The notes under the pieces were generated by a model, which was not told the DNA's origin, made no database searches, and worked only from the letters and a program-made list of their open reading frames with translations. Of a stretch of DNA of 64,000 nt, positions 55,601 to 63,240 are shown one piece after another. The translations under genes and the position numbers were made by a program. Every line of letters starts with the position of its first letter. The first letter of the stretch is position 1. Source of the DNA: Gemmatimonadota bacterium (GTDB lineage Bacteria > Gemmatimonadota > Gemmatimonadetes > Longimicrobiales > Gaopeijiaceae); NCBI GenBank assembly GCA_029879725.1, contig JAOUPR010000006.1, positions 1-64,000 of the forward strand, read 5' to 3'.

Positions 55601-55878
55601 TCGCCATCGAGGAGCAGCTCGTGCAACTCCGCACCACGGGGACGGGCCAGGACGGCGTCCGCTATCCCGCCAGGGCGGTGGAGCAGCTCTCCCACCTGGC
55701 CAACGGCGTCGGGACCGCGGACTTCGGCCCCAGCGACCAGCAGGGTGAAGTGCGTACCCTGATCCGCACGCGCATCGACGCGGCCCGCGGCCAGCTCGAC
55801 GCGTTCATCGCCGATGAGCTGGCCCGCTTCAACCGGCTCCTCCGGGAGCAGGGGCTGAATCCGCTCATCAGCGAGTAG
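52675..55878 (+). CDS. Secreted sortilin/VPS10-like Asp-box propeller protein
   Basis: A 1067-residue exported protein with a signal peptide (…VVHAQ). Two propeller-like halves carry many Asp-box turns of the S-x-D-G-G-x-x-W kind (KTDDGGINW, SADGGEHW, TVDGGKTW, SRDGGSTW, SRNRGETW, SRDGGEVW), the fold of sortilin/BNR glycoside-hydrolase-like proteins. From about residue 770 comes a FlgD/Ig-like beta sandwich (GPATLTISNEAGDVVRTM, RVWWDLRDGGTERIRM) and a final helical segment. Members of this family in Gemmatimonadota and Bacteroidota are uncharacterised; catalytic residues of sialidases are not recognisable. The start is supported by AGGAG upstream. A perfect hairpin follows the stop. Confidence 0.88.
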   Translation: MFGQTPRRAVGAMAFVAVLTPAVVHAQTIPADQLDPLVFRHIGPVGNRLASVAGVAGDPLTYYVGAASGGLWKTDDGGINWRPLFEEMDVHSVGALAVAPSDPQIVWAGTGEPHIRSNVTIGDGIYRSADGGEHWEHMGLDATGRISRIVVHPTNPDIVYAASVGHAHAPQRERGIFRTVDGGKTWEHVLFVDENTGASSLIMDPNNPRILFAGMWQIRVNTWGRESGGPGSGIFMSRDGGSTWTRLKGHGLPTLPVGKIDVCMSGADSRMIYALIETGDGVPWHGQETESGELWRSENGGYDWRLVNHSRDLGGRTAYYNNCRVSTADPHEVYFLTAGFSRTLDGGVTYRNEFGLRRPGGDHHDMWIDPTDADRMIVVHDQGLSISRNRGETWHRVELPVGQMYHVTADNAIPYNVMGNRQDGPSARGPSNTRDGPFIPRGYWETVGGGESGFATPDPEDPDIVWSSASGSGARGGIVVRWDARNRQFRNVEVWPESTGGWPAEDLRYRFQWTFPLLISPHDRNTIFVTSQHVHRTRNGGQSWDVISPDLTTNDKSRQGISGGLTPDNIGVEYCCVIYAFDESPVQEGVFYAGSNDGKVHVSRDGGEVWTDVTANFPGWPEDGVVRGIDASRWDAGKAYLVVEAHQVGDFAPYVYKTENYGAGWTRITHGIADHPLSFTRSIQEDPVRPGLLYLGTENRIYVSFDDGANWQPLVNNMPPSPMYGIVVQEHFNDLVIGTYGRGFWIMDDLTPLQQLDGEVRNASAYLFQPRDAYRFASTTGRFRPMPGDQTAGTNPPYGASINYWLGDGVAGPATLTISNEAGDVVRTMTGTTEAGLNRVWWDLRDGGTERIRMRTTPLYADWIDLGSERVIDRGRGPSVLQAPGRYTVTLTVAGESFTKTLNVLKDPNSEGTLADIRAQVAAMEEIQSDFESAAEAVNRIEWLRRQLLDLSAVLEDQGGADDVVGEAGRLGDLLIAIEEQLVQLRTTGTGQDGVRYPARAVEQLSHLANGVGTADFGPSDQQGEVRTLIRTRIDAARGQLDAFIADELARFNRLLREQGLNPLISE

Positions 55879-55891
55879 CGGCTCGCGGGAA

Positions 55892-55930
55892 CCGCCGCCC
55901 GGGTGACGGTGTGCGTCACCCGGGCGGCGG
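55892..55930 (+). terminator. Perfect 16-bp hairpin terminator
   Basis: CCGCCGCCCGGGTGAC (55892-55907) pairs with GTCACCCGGGCGGCGG (55915-55930) without mismatch around a 7-base loop, 13 bases after the sortilin-like stop. No T-run follows, as in the other GC-rich terminators of this window. Confidence 0.8.
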
Positions 55931-55999
55931 ACCGTTCCGGAGCGCGGGACGCGCTGGCGGGACTGGCCTCGCCCCCTCCTTCGCGGCGATACTTGGCGG

Positions 56000-56434
56000 A
56001 TGAAACGTCCGCTTCCGGTGCTGGGTTGGCGGGAGTGGATCTCCCTTCCCGACCTGGGCATCGACAGGATCAAGGCCAAGGTCGATACCGGAGCGCGCAC
56101 CTCCGCTCTGCACGCCTTCGACATCCGCCCCTTCAAACGGGGGGGACGGTCGATGGTGCGCTTCAAGGTCCACCCGGTGCAGAAGGACGCGCGCACCGTG
56201 GTGGAATGCGAGGCGGCGGTGGTGGACCAGAGGAAGGTGCGGAGCTCCTCCGGCCAGGAGTCGCTGCGCTTCGTGATCTCCACGGTCATGGAGGTGGGCG
56301 GAGTCCGGCGAACGGTGGAGATCACCCTTTCCCGGCGCGATTCCATGGGATTCCGCATGCTCCTCGGACGCCGAAGCATCAAGAAGAAGTTCCTCGTGGA
56401 TCCAGCCGGATCCTTCCTCACCAGCCGACCCTGA
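56000..56434 (+). CDS. Retropepsin-like 'ATP-dependent zinc protease' (RimB-type)
   Basis: A 144-residue single-domain protein of the Zn_protease (PF05618-type) family. The DTGA signature (KVDTGARTSALHAF, near residue 28) is the retropepsin-like active site; the family name is historical, since neither ATP nor zinc use is clear. LGWREWISLPDLGIDRIKAK and MGFRMLLGRRSIKKKFLVDP are typical start and end. In Pseudomonas, RimB trims the glutamate tail added to ribosomal protein S6 by RimK. Here it sits 18 bases upstream of a rimK homologue, which supports that pairing. Confidence 0.85.
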   Translation: MKRPLPVLGWREWISLPDLGIDRIKAKVDTGARTSALHAFDIRPFKRGGRSMVRFKVHPVQKDARTVVECEAAVVDQRKVRSSSGQESLRFVISTVMEVGGVRRTVEITLSRRDSMGFRMLLGRRSIKKKFLVDPAGSFLTSRP

Positions 56435-56452
56435 CCCCCCTCCGACGACCCC

Positions 56453-57430
56453 ATGAAGATCGGCATCCTCTCCTCCAAGGCATCCCTCTACTCCACCAGC
56501 CGCCTCAGGCAGGCCGCCGAGGAGCGGGGCCACGACGTGGAGGTGGTGAATCCCCTCCAGTGCTACATGAACATCTCGGTGAAGCGGCCCAAGGTCATGC
56601 ACCGCGGTGGCGAGTTGAGCTTCGACGCCATCATCCCCCGGATCGGGGCGTCGAAGACGTTCTACGGCACCGCCGTGGTGCGCCAATTCGAGATGATGGG
56701 AGTCTTCACGGTGGCGGAGTCGCAGGCCATCTCCCGCTCCCGCGACAAGCTCCGCTCCATGCAGCTCCTTTCGCGTGAAGGAGTGGGCCTTCCGGTGACG
56801 GGGTTCGCGCGCTCCCCCAAGGACCTGGACGGCGTGATCCAGTCGGTCGGCGGCCCACCGCTCATCATCAAGCTGCTGGAGGGGACCCAGGGGATGGGCG
56901 TGGTTCTGGCGGAGACCCGCAAGGCCGCCGAATCGGTGATCGGAGCCTTCCGCCAGCTCGACGCCAACATCCTCCTGCAGGAGTACATCAAGGAAGCCAA
57001 GGGCTCCGACCTGCGGGCGCTGGTGGTGGGAGGAAGGGTGGTGGCCGCCATGGAGCGGCACGCCGCGCCCGGCGAGTTCCGCTCCAACCTCCACCGTGGG
57101 GGAACGTCCAACCCGGTGACGCTCAGCGCCAAGGAGCGCAACACGGCCATCCGGGCGGCGCGGGTCATGGGCCTGGGGCTGGCCGGCGTGGACCTCCTCC
57201 GCTCGGAGCGGGGTCCACTGGTGATCGAGGTGAACTCCTCGCCGGGACTCCAGGGGATCGAGACGACCACCGGCGTCGACGTGGCCGGGGAGATCATCGA
57301 GTACATCGAGAACCACGCCACCCACGACGACGACCAGCAAGCCACGTCGTCCGACGACCCGCGTCCGCCCCGGAACAGGGCGCGTTCCCGGAAGGCCCGG
57401 CCGGCGTCCCTCGGAGACGAGTCTGAGTAG
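56453..57430 (+). CDS. rimK: RimK-type ATP-grasp alpha-L-glutamate ligase
   Basis: A 325-residue ATP-grasp ligase that adds glutamate residues to a protein or small acceptor, classically the C-terminus of ribosomal protein S6. [55 protein letters not shown] and [28 protein letters not shown] are its ATP- and metal-binding segments. The last ~35 residues ([14 protein letters not shown]… [10 protein letters not shown]) are a disordered, charged tail not typical of RimK. It follows the RimB-like gene by 18 bases and precedes the aspartoacylase-like gene by 19 bases. Confidence 0.92.
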   Translation: MKIGILSSKASLYSTSRLRQAAEERGHDVEVVNPLQCYMNISVKRPKVMHRGGELSFDAIIPRIGASKTFYGTAVVRQFEMMGVFTVAESQAISRSRDKLRSMQLLSREGVGLPVTGFARSPKDLDGVIQSVGGPPLIIKLLEGTQGMGVVLAETRKAAESVIGAFRQLDANILLQEYIKEAKGSDLRALVVGGRVVAAMERHAAPGEFRSNLHRGGTSNPVTLSAKERNTAIRAARVMGLGLAGVDLLRSERGPLVIEVNSSPGLQGIETTTGVDVAGEIIEYIENHATHDDDQQATSSDDPRPPRNRARSRKARPASLGDESE

Positions 57431-57449
57431 CGCCTTCCACCCCCTGGAG

Positions 57450-58394
57450 GTGGGCGGCGTTCAGGTCGCCCCGGGAACGCGCGCGCGCGCCGAGATCCCC
57501 GTGGCCCGCCGGACCACGGGCGAGTGGGCCTTCCTCCCCGTGGAGGTGGTCCACGGCTCCCGCGAGGGTCCCGCCGTGTGGCTGAGCGGGGCCATCCACG
57601 GAGACGAGCTCGACGGCGTGGAGATCATCCGTCAGGTGCTGGGGAGGCTTCGCGCCCCTTCCATGGCCGGTACGGTGCTGGCGGTTCCGGTGGTGAACGT
57701 GTTCGGGTTCAGCAACGAGAATCGGTACCTCCCCGACCGGAGGGACCTGAACCGGTCCTTCCCCGGCGGCGCCCGCGGGTCCATGGCCTCGCGCCTGGCC
57801 CATCTCTTCATGAAGGAAGTGGTGTCGCTCTGCGACGTGGGGTTGGACTTCCACTGCGGGTCCGACGGGCGCGAAAACCATCCCCAGGTGCGCTGCAACC
57901 TCGACGATCCCGAGACCCGCGAGTACGCCCGCGCCTTCGCCGCGCCCATCACCATCCACAACCGTCCCCCCGACGGGTCGCTGCGCAAGGCCGCCCTGAA
58001 GGAGGGCGCCCGTGTCCTGGTCTACGAGGCCGGAGAGGTGGGCCGCTTCACCCCCTCCGCCATCGAGACGGGCGTGGCCGGTACGTTGCGCCTCCTCCGG
58101 TCCCTGGGAATGGTGGGCGGCGACGCCGTCGACGAACCTTCCACCCTGGAGGTCCGGGAGACGTACTGGATCCGCGCCAACCGCAGCGGGGTGTTCCGGG
58201 TGAGCGTGGCGCTGGGCGAACACGTCGAGAAGGGTCAGCACCTGGGATCCATCGCCGACACGCTGGGAGACGAGGGGCGCCCGGTCCGGGCACGCACGGC
58301 CGGAATGGTCATCGGGCGGCGCGTGAACCCCCTGGTCTACCAGGGAGAGGCGGTGGTCCACGTCGCCTCCCTGGACGGATCACCCCTGGAGTAG
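57450..58394 (+). CDS. Succinylglutamate desuccinylase / aspartoacylase-family zinc carboxypeptidase
   Basis: A 314-residue M14-related zinc hydrolase. HGDELDG (His and Glu ligands) and LDFHCGSDG (third ligand) are visible, with NVFGFSNENRYLPDRRDLNRSFPG between them as substrate-binding loop. A C-terminal biotinyl-like domain follows (GVFRVSVALGEHVEKGQHLG). The family removes N-succinyl or N-acetyl groups from glutamate or aspartate. GTG 57450 is the only usable start; the frame is open upstream, and a CTG at 57423 with GGAG seven bases before it would add FHPLE-type residues. It lies next to rimK and converges on the CoA-transferase gene with a 15-base overlap. Confidence 0.88.
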   Translation: MGGVQVAPGTRARAEIPVARRTTGEWAFLPVEVVHGSREGPAVWLSGAIHGDELDGVEIIRQVLGRLRAPSMAGTVLAVPVVNVFGFSNENRYLPDRRDLNRSFPGGARGSMASRLAHLFMKEVVSLCDVGLDFHCGSDGRENHPQVRCNLDDPETREYARAFAAPITIHNRPPDGSLRKAALKEGARVLVYEAGEVGRFTPSAIETGVAGTLRLLRSLGMVGGDAVDEPSTLEVRETYWIRANRSGVFRVSVALGEHVEKGQHLGSIADTLGDEGRPVRARTAGMVIGRRVNPLVYQGEAVVHVASLDGSPLE

Positions 58395-59627
58395 CACTCC
58401 CTCCTCCAGAAGCTCCACCACCTCCGCCTCGGCCATCCCGTCGCCCAGAAGGACCTCCCGCGTGTGCTCCCCCAGGAGGGGAGCCCCTCGCCGCGGGGGC
58501 CGGGCCCCGTCGGAACGTTCCAGCTTCACCGGCGTCCCCAGGGTACGCAGCCTCCCCACCCGGGAGTGCTCCACCTCCGTGACCATCTCCCGTGCGAGCG
58601 TCTGGGGGTGCTCCAGCATCTCCCCGATGGTGGCCACGGGACCGGCCGGGACACCCGCCGCCGTGAGGCGCGCCACCCAGCCGTCGGTGGAATCACCGAG
58701 GAAGTGGGGCGCCAGCGTCTCCACCAGGTCCTCCAGGTGGCTCATCCGGTCCTGGTTGGCGCTGAAGCGGGGATCGTCCCGCAGTCCTGGGACACCCAGA
58801 ACGCCGGTGAGCCGCGACCAGGTTCCCTCGTTGCTCGCCCCCACGTTCACCCACCCGTCGGACGTGGCGAAGGCCTGGTAGGGAGCGGTGAGGGGGTGTG
58901 CCGAACCCCCGGGCCCCGGCGATACGCCCGACGCCAGCGCGATGGCGCTCTGCCAGAAGGTCTGGGTGATGCCGGCCTCCAGGAGGGACGTGTCCACCCG
59001 CTGCCCCCGTCCGCTGCGCTCCCGCTCGAAGAGCGCGGTGACCACGGCGAACGCCGCCAGGATCCCCGCCGTGATGTCGGTGACCGGCGCGCCCACCTTC
59101 ACCGGGGCCCGCCCCGGCCCTTCCCCGGTGATGCTCATGAGCCCCGAGTATCCCTGGGCGATGAGGTCGAATCCCCCCTCGTCGGCCATGGGACCCGTGC
59201 GGCCGAACCCGGTGATCTGACAGTACACCAGTCGGGGGTTGGCCGCGGCCAGCTCGTCGTACCCCATCCCCATCCCCTCCATGGTGCCGGCGCGAAAGTT
59301 CTCCACGACCACGTCGGCACCGTGGAGGAGGCGTCGCACCATCGCTCGCCCGCGGGGGTCCCTGAGGTCCACGGCCACGCCCCGCTTCCCCCGGTTCATC
59401 ATCATGAAGGCGGCGGACTCGCCGTCGGCCGAGGGTGGACCGAACCCACGGGTGGCGTCGCCTCCGGGGAGGCGTTCCACCTTGATCACGTCGGCCCCCT
59501 GGTCGGCCAGGAGGAGCCCGCACGCGGGTCCGGCCATGACGTGGGCCAGTTCCACCACCCGGATCCCGGCGAGGGGGGGCGCGCCCGATCCCACCGTCCC
59601 GCCCGGCGGGGCCGACCCACCCGCCAT
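58380..59627 (-). CDS. CaiB/BaiF-family (class III) CoA-transferase
   Basis: A 415-residue enzyme that moves CoA between acyl-CoA and a free carboxylic acid. GIRVVELAHVMAGPACGLLLADQGADVIKVE, VVENFRAGTMEGMGMGYDEL and the active-site Asp154 (GGFDLIAQGYSGLMS) are typical. VDTSLLEAGI and TSDGWVNVGASNEGTWSRL complete the fold. ATG 59627 overlaps the crotonase stop as TGATG. It is the last gene of the leftward CoA/TRAP operon and should activate or exchange the acid that the crotonase handles. Confidence 0.92.
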   Translation of the reverse strand: MAGGSAPPGGTVGSGAPPLAGIRVVELAHVMAGPACGLLLADQGADVIKVERLPGGDATRGFGPPSADGESAAFMMMNRGKRGVAVDLRDPRGRAMVRRLLHGADVVVENFRAGTMEGMGMGYDELAAANPRLVYCQITGFGRTGPMADEGGFDLIAQGYSGLMSITGEGPGRAPVKVGAPVTDITAGILAAFAVVTALFERERSGRGQRVDTSLLEAGITQTFWQSAIALASGVSPGPGGSAHPLTAPYQAFATSDGWVNVGASNEGTWSRLTGVLGVPGLRDDPRFSANQDRMSHLEDLVETLAPHFLGDSTDGWVARLTAAGVPAGPVATIGEMLEHPQTLAREMVTEVEHSRVGRLRTLGTPVKLERSDGARPPRRGAPLLGEHTREVLLGDGMAEAEVVELLEEGVLLQG

Positions 59628-60406
59628 CAGCGTCCCTCGAACCGCGGAGGGCGCTTCTCCAGGAAGGCGGCGCGGCCCTCGCGGTAGTCGCCGGTCTCGA
59701 AGGCGCGATGGACCTCCTCCTCCTCTTCCGACGTCAGGGGGCGCGGGTCGCGCAGCCGCCGTATGAAACGCTTGTGCCAGCGGTTCACCAGCGGCGCCCC
59801 GGCGGCGACACGGCCGGCCAGCGCGCCGGCCTCCTCCAGGACCGTGCCGTCGGCCACCACCCGGTTGACCAGCCCCACCTGGAGGGCGCGCTGGGCGTCC
59901 ACCAGATCTCCGGTGAGAAGGATCTCCAGGACCGGTGCCGGACCCAGGAGCGCCACCAGAGGAGCCAACTCGTCGTACGACATGGTGAGCCCCAGGCGGT
60001 TGATGGGCGCGCCGAAACGGCTCGATTCTTCACAGATCCGCAGATCGCAGGAGGCGGCGATCTCGAGCCCCCCGCCCACGCAGAGCCCCTCCACCACGGC
60101 CACGGTCGGGTGGGGACACCCCTGGATGGCCTGCAGGGCGGCGGCGATGGCCGCGCTGTAGCGGCGCACCTGCTCCGGCGTGTCGCGCTGGTCCGCGAAG
60201 GCCGCGATGTCCGATCCGGCCGAGAAGGCCCTCCCTCCCGTGCCGCGCACGAGGACGCAACCCAGGTCGTCCCGCTCGGCGAGGGCGTGGAACGCCTCGG
60301 CCAGCGCGGTCCATCCCTCCACGTCCAGGACGTTGTGCCGCTCGGGGCCGTCCAGCCGCACCGTGGCGACGCGATCCTCCACCGAGACCCGAACGCCCGC
60401 GCTCAT
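59627..60406 (-). CDS. Enoyl-CoA hydratase/isomerase family (crotonase) protein
   Basis: A 259-residue crotonase. The oxyanion and CoA-binding segments are clear (RAFSAGSDIAAF, GLCVGGGLEIAASCDLRI). The first catalytic Glu aligns with Glu115. The second Glu of hydratases, in the P-E of GxPE, is replaced: FGAPINRLGLTMS has Ile135 there. Simple hydration is thus doubtful; isomerase, lyase, decarboxylase or thioesterase chemistry is possible. ATG 60406 overlaps the DctM stop as ATGA. It lies between a TRAP transporter and a CoA-transferase, so it likely works on the imported acid as a CoA ester. Confidence 0.9.
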   Translation of the reverse strand: MSAGVRVSVEDRVATVRLDGPERHNVLDVEGWTALAEAFHALAERDDLGCVLVRGTGGRAFSAGSDIAAFADQRDTPEQVRRYSAAIAAALQAIQGCPHPTVAVVEGLCVGGGLEIAASCDLRICEESSRFGAPINRLGLTMSYDELAPLVALLGPAPVLEILLTGDLVDAQRALQVGLVNRVVADGTVLEEAGALAGRVAAGAPLVNRWHKRFIRRLRDPRPLTSEEEEEVHRAFETGDYREGRAAFLEKRPPRFEGR

Positions 60407-61686
60407 CGGTAGAACCACTCCACCAACGCCATGGGAACGACGGGGACGTAGGTGACCAGCAGGAGCATGGCCACCAGCACGGCCACGAAGAAGACGTTCA
60501 CCTTGCTCACCTCCCAGATGTCGGCCTTGGCCACCGAGCACGCCGTGACCAGGACGCTGGCCACGGGCGGGGTCTGCTGTCCGATCCCCAGGTTCAGCGT
60601 CACCACCAGCCCGAAGTGTACCGGGTCGATCCCCGCCGCCTGTACCAGCGGCATCACGATGGGCACCACCAGGATGATGGCCGCCGCCGAGTGCAGGAAG
60701 AGCCCGATGACGAGGAAGAAGACGTTGAGGAGGAGGAGGATGGCCCAACGACTCTGCGTCACGCCCAGGATGCCCGCCGCGACCTCCTGGGGAAGCCGCA
60801 CCTCCGTCAGGTAGTCTCCCAGGAGCGCGGAGGCCGCCACCAGGAGCATGACCACCGCCGTCTGGGTACCCGCCTCCACCATCGCGTGGCGAAGGTGGAG
60901 CCAGGTCAGCTCGCGGTACACCACCCCGCCGATGAAGATGGCCGCCACCACCGCGAGCCCGGCCCCCTCGGTGGCCGTGACCCACCCGCTGAAGATCCCG
61001 CCCAGGATGATGACGGGGAGGAGGAGCGCCCACCCCGCCTCGCGGAACGTCTCCCACACGCGCCGTACCCGGAAGCTCTCCTCCCTGGGGAAGTCGTTGC
61101 GCCGCGCCAGGACGTAGGCCACCAGCATCATCAGGAGGCCTCCCAGCACACCGGGCACGATCCCCGCCACGAAGAGCTCCACGATGGAACTCCCCGACAT
61201 CACCCCATAGAGGATCATGGGGATGGAGGGAGGGATGATGACCGCCAGAGTGGCCGAGGACGACGTGACCGCGGCCGCGAAGGCCCTCGAGTACCCCTTC
61301 TGGCGCATGGCCGGAATGAGGATGGAGCCCAGCGCCGCCACGTCGGCCACCGCCGATCCCGAGATCTCCGCGAAGAAGAGGGAGGCGCTGATGGTCACCA
61401 TGGAGAGCCCGCCCCGGATCCACCCCACCATGGCGGAGGCGAAGGCGATGAGGCGACGGCTGATCCCGGAGGCGTTCATCACGGCGCCGGCCAGGATGAA
61501 CAAGGGGATGGCGATGAGGGGGAAGGAAGTCGCGCCGTTGAACATCACCAGCGCGGCGTTGGGGAGGGAGCCGATCCCCCCCTGCAGAAGCATCGCCACC
61601 ACCGCGGCCACTCCCAGCGCCACCCCGATGGGGACGTTGATCAGGACGAGAGCGAGCAGGAGAAGGGCGATGGCCAGGAGCGTCAT
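60403..61686 (-). CDS. TRAP transporter large membrane subunit (DctM-type)
   Basis: A 427-residue protein with about 12 membrane spans. It has typical segments such as NGATSFPLIAIPLFILAGAVMNASGI, AEISGSAVADVAALGSILIPAM, VIIPPSIPMILYGVMSG and NLGIGQQTPPVASVLVTAC. It forms the Na+- or H+-driven channel of a TRAP carboxylate importer with the DctQ and DctP genes upstream. The start overlaps the DctQ stop as ATGA. Confidence 0.93.
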   Translation of the reverse strand: MTLLAIALLLLALVLINVPIGVALGVAAVVAMLLQGGIGSLPNAALVMFNGATSFPLIAIPLFILAGAVMNASGISRRLIAFASAMVGWIRGGLSMVTISASLFFAEISGSAVADVAALGSILIPAMRQKGYSRAFAAAVTSSSATLAVIIPPSIPMILYGVMSGSSIVELFVAGIVPGVLGGLLMMLVAYVLARRNDFPREESFRVRRVWETFREAGWALLLPVIILGGIFSGWVTATEGAGLAVVAAIFIGGVVYRELTWLHLRHAMVEAGTQTAVVMLLVAASALLGDYLTEVRLPQEVAAGILGVTQSRWAILLLLNVFFLVIGLFLHSAAAIILVVPIVMPLVQAAGIDPVHFGLVVTLNLGIGQQTPPVASVLVTACSVAKADIWEVSKVNVFFVAVLVAMLLLVTYVPVVPMALVEWFYR

Positions 61687-62210
61687 GCCGCCCCTCCGGA
61701 GTGGTCGGGGCGGGTGCCGCCCTCCACGTCCTTCTCCTCACCACCCCCGGCCAGGAGATCCGGAAGGGTCACCAACTGGGCCACCACGAAGAGCACCGCC
61801 CCCACGGGAATCACGGACTGCGCCGCGCGGGCCGGCACCCAGGGGAGGGACACCAAAGAGCTCCCGCCCAGGACCACCATGACCTCCACGCCCGCCCAGG
61901 CCAGCGCCACGAAGAACGCCACCACCACCACCTCGGCCACCAGGATGAGGACCTTCCGCATCGTCCCCCTGGACCGCGCCACCAGGGTGGGCATCCCGAT
62001 GTGCCCGCGGTGGAGCGCCGCCAGGGCGGCGCCGTAGTAGGTGAGCCAGGCCAGGAAGATGGACGCCACCTCGTCGTACCACACCAGCGACGCCCCCGCC
62101 TTGCGGAAGATCACCCCCACGACCACCACCAGGGCCAGCCCCACCATGAGGCTCAGGACCACGCCCTCCAGGAGCCGCTGCAGCCCTCGCTTCACGTCGG
62201 CACGGGTCAC
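61683..62210 (-). CDS. TRAP transporter small membrane subunit (DctQ-type)
   Basis: A 175-residue protein with four membrane spans (VVLSLMVGLALVVVVGVIF; WYDEVASIFLAWLTYYGAAL; ILVAEVVVVAFFVALAWAGV; AAQSVIPVGAVLFVVAQLV). LVWYDEVASIFLAWLTYYGA is the DctQ hallmark. The start is GTG 62210, eight bases after CGGAG. It stabilises DctM and docks the DctP binding protein. A soluble acidic tail ends the protein. Confidence 0.9.
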   Translation of the reverse strand: MTRADVKRGLQRLLEGVVLSLMVGLALVVVVGVIFRKAGASLVWYDEVASIFLAWLTYYGAALAALHRGHIGMPTLVARSRGTMRKVLILVAEVVVVAFFVALAWAGVEVMVVLGGSSLVSLPWVPARAAQSVIPVGAVLFVVAQLVTLPDLLAGGGEEKDVEGGTRPDHSGGAA

Positions 62211-62226
62211 CGGTGCGTCTCCGAGG

Positions 62227-63240
62227 TCAAGGGCGGGGATCCCGCACCGCGGCCGCCCGCTCCACCAGCCCGGCCCCTCCGGGCACCGAGCCGGCGAAGT
62301 CGGCGTATACGGCCTCGCTCCGCCCGGTGAACACCGCCGGATCCACCTCGTTCACCGCCACGCCCTCGTCCCGGACCGCTTCCACCAACCGGCGGTCCAG
62401 TTCGGCCGCGGTCTCGTACACGAACGCCTGGGTGGCCTTCGCCTCCTCTTCGAGGACGGCGCGCACCTCGGGAGGGTATCCGCTCCATCCTCTGGGGGAC
62501 ACGACGACGTACCCGGGAGTGTAGACGTGGCCCGTGAGGGAAAGGTAGTCCTGCACCTCGTAGAGCTTCGATCCCCAGATCTGGGCCAGCGGATTCTCCT
62601 GGCCGTCTATGACCCCGGTCTGGAGACCGATGAACACCTCGGACAGGGCCATGGGGGTCGGGTTGGCGCCCAGGGCCTGGAAGAGCTTCACGCGCCACAC
62701 CCCCCGGGGGGTCCGGAGCTTCACCCCGGCCAGGTCGTCGGGTCCGCGGATGGGGCGCACGTTGTTCGTCACATGGCGGAACCCGTTCTCCCACACCGCG
62801 AGGATGGGGTAACCGCGGGCTTCCGCGAGAGGAGCGAGGTCGGACCAGAAGAGCTCCGTCTCGATGCGCTTCATGTGCTCCCGGTCCGCCACGAGATAGG
62901 GCATCTCGAACAGCCCGAACTCGTCGATCTGCGACGACATCACCGAAGAGGGAAGCGCGAAGTCCACCGTCCCCAGCTTGATCTTCTGGAGAAGGAGCTC
63001 GTCTCCCCCGAGCTGGCTCGACCCGTACACCACCACCTCCCACCCTTCGGGGAGGCGGGCATTGGCCCGCCGGGCGAACTCCTCGGCCGAGCGGGCGAAG
63101 AGAGAGCCGGGCTCCCCCACGTGGCCGAACTTCAGATCCCGGGGACCCGCCTCACCGCCGCAGGCCGCGACAGCCAGCGACGCGCCCACGAGCGCTCCCG
63201 CCGCCACCCGGGTCATCGCACCTCGCGCACCCTTCCTCAT
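62227..63240 (-). CDS. TRAP transporter solute-binding protein (DctP-type)
   Basis: A 337-residue lipoprotein binding protein. The signal ends at LAVAAC (Cys27). KFGHVGEPGSLFARSAEEFA, NVRPIRGPDDLAGVKLRTP and SEVFIGLQTGVIDGQENPLAQIW are typical of DctP; the Arg of KLRTP is the usual carboxylate ligand. The ligand is likely a mono- or dicarboxylic or keto acid. ATG 63240 overlaps the aminotransferase stop as ATGA. The lipid anchor is less usual for Gram-negative TRAP binding proteins and fits a membrane-tethered protein. Confidence 0.92.
   Translation of the reverse strand: MRKGARGAMTRVAAGALVGASLAVAACGGEAGPRDLKFGHVGEPGSLFARSAEEFARRANARLPEGWEVVVYGSSQLGGDELLLQKIKLGTVDFALPSSVMSSQIDEFGLFEMPYLVADREHMKRIETELFWSDLAPLAEARGYPILAVWENGFRHVTNNVRPIRGPDDLAGVKLRTPRGVWRVKLFQALGANPTPMALSEVFIGLQTGVIDGQENPLAQIWGSKLYEVQDYLSLTGHVYTPGYVVVSPRGWSGYPPEVRAVLEEEAKATQAFVYETAAELDRRLVEAVRDEGVAVNEVDPAVFTGRSEAVYADFAGSVPGGAGLVERAAAVRDPRP

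Noticed and set aside
58380-58394. Fifteen-base tail-to-tail overlap of the aspartoacylase-like and CoA-transferase genes
   Set aside because: Short convergent overlaps are normal in compact genomes and both protein ends look natural.
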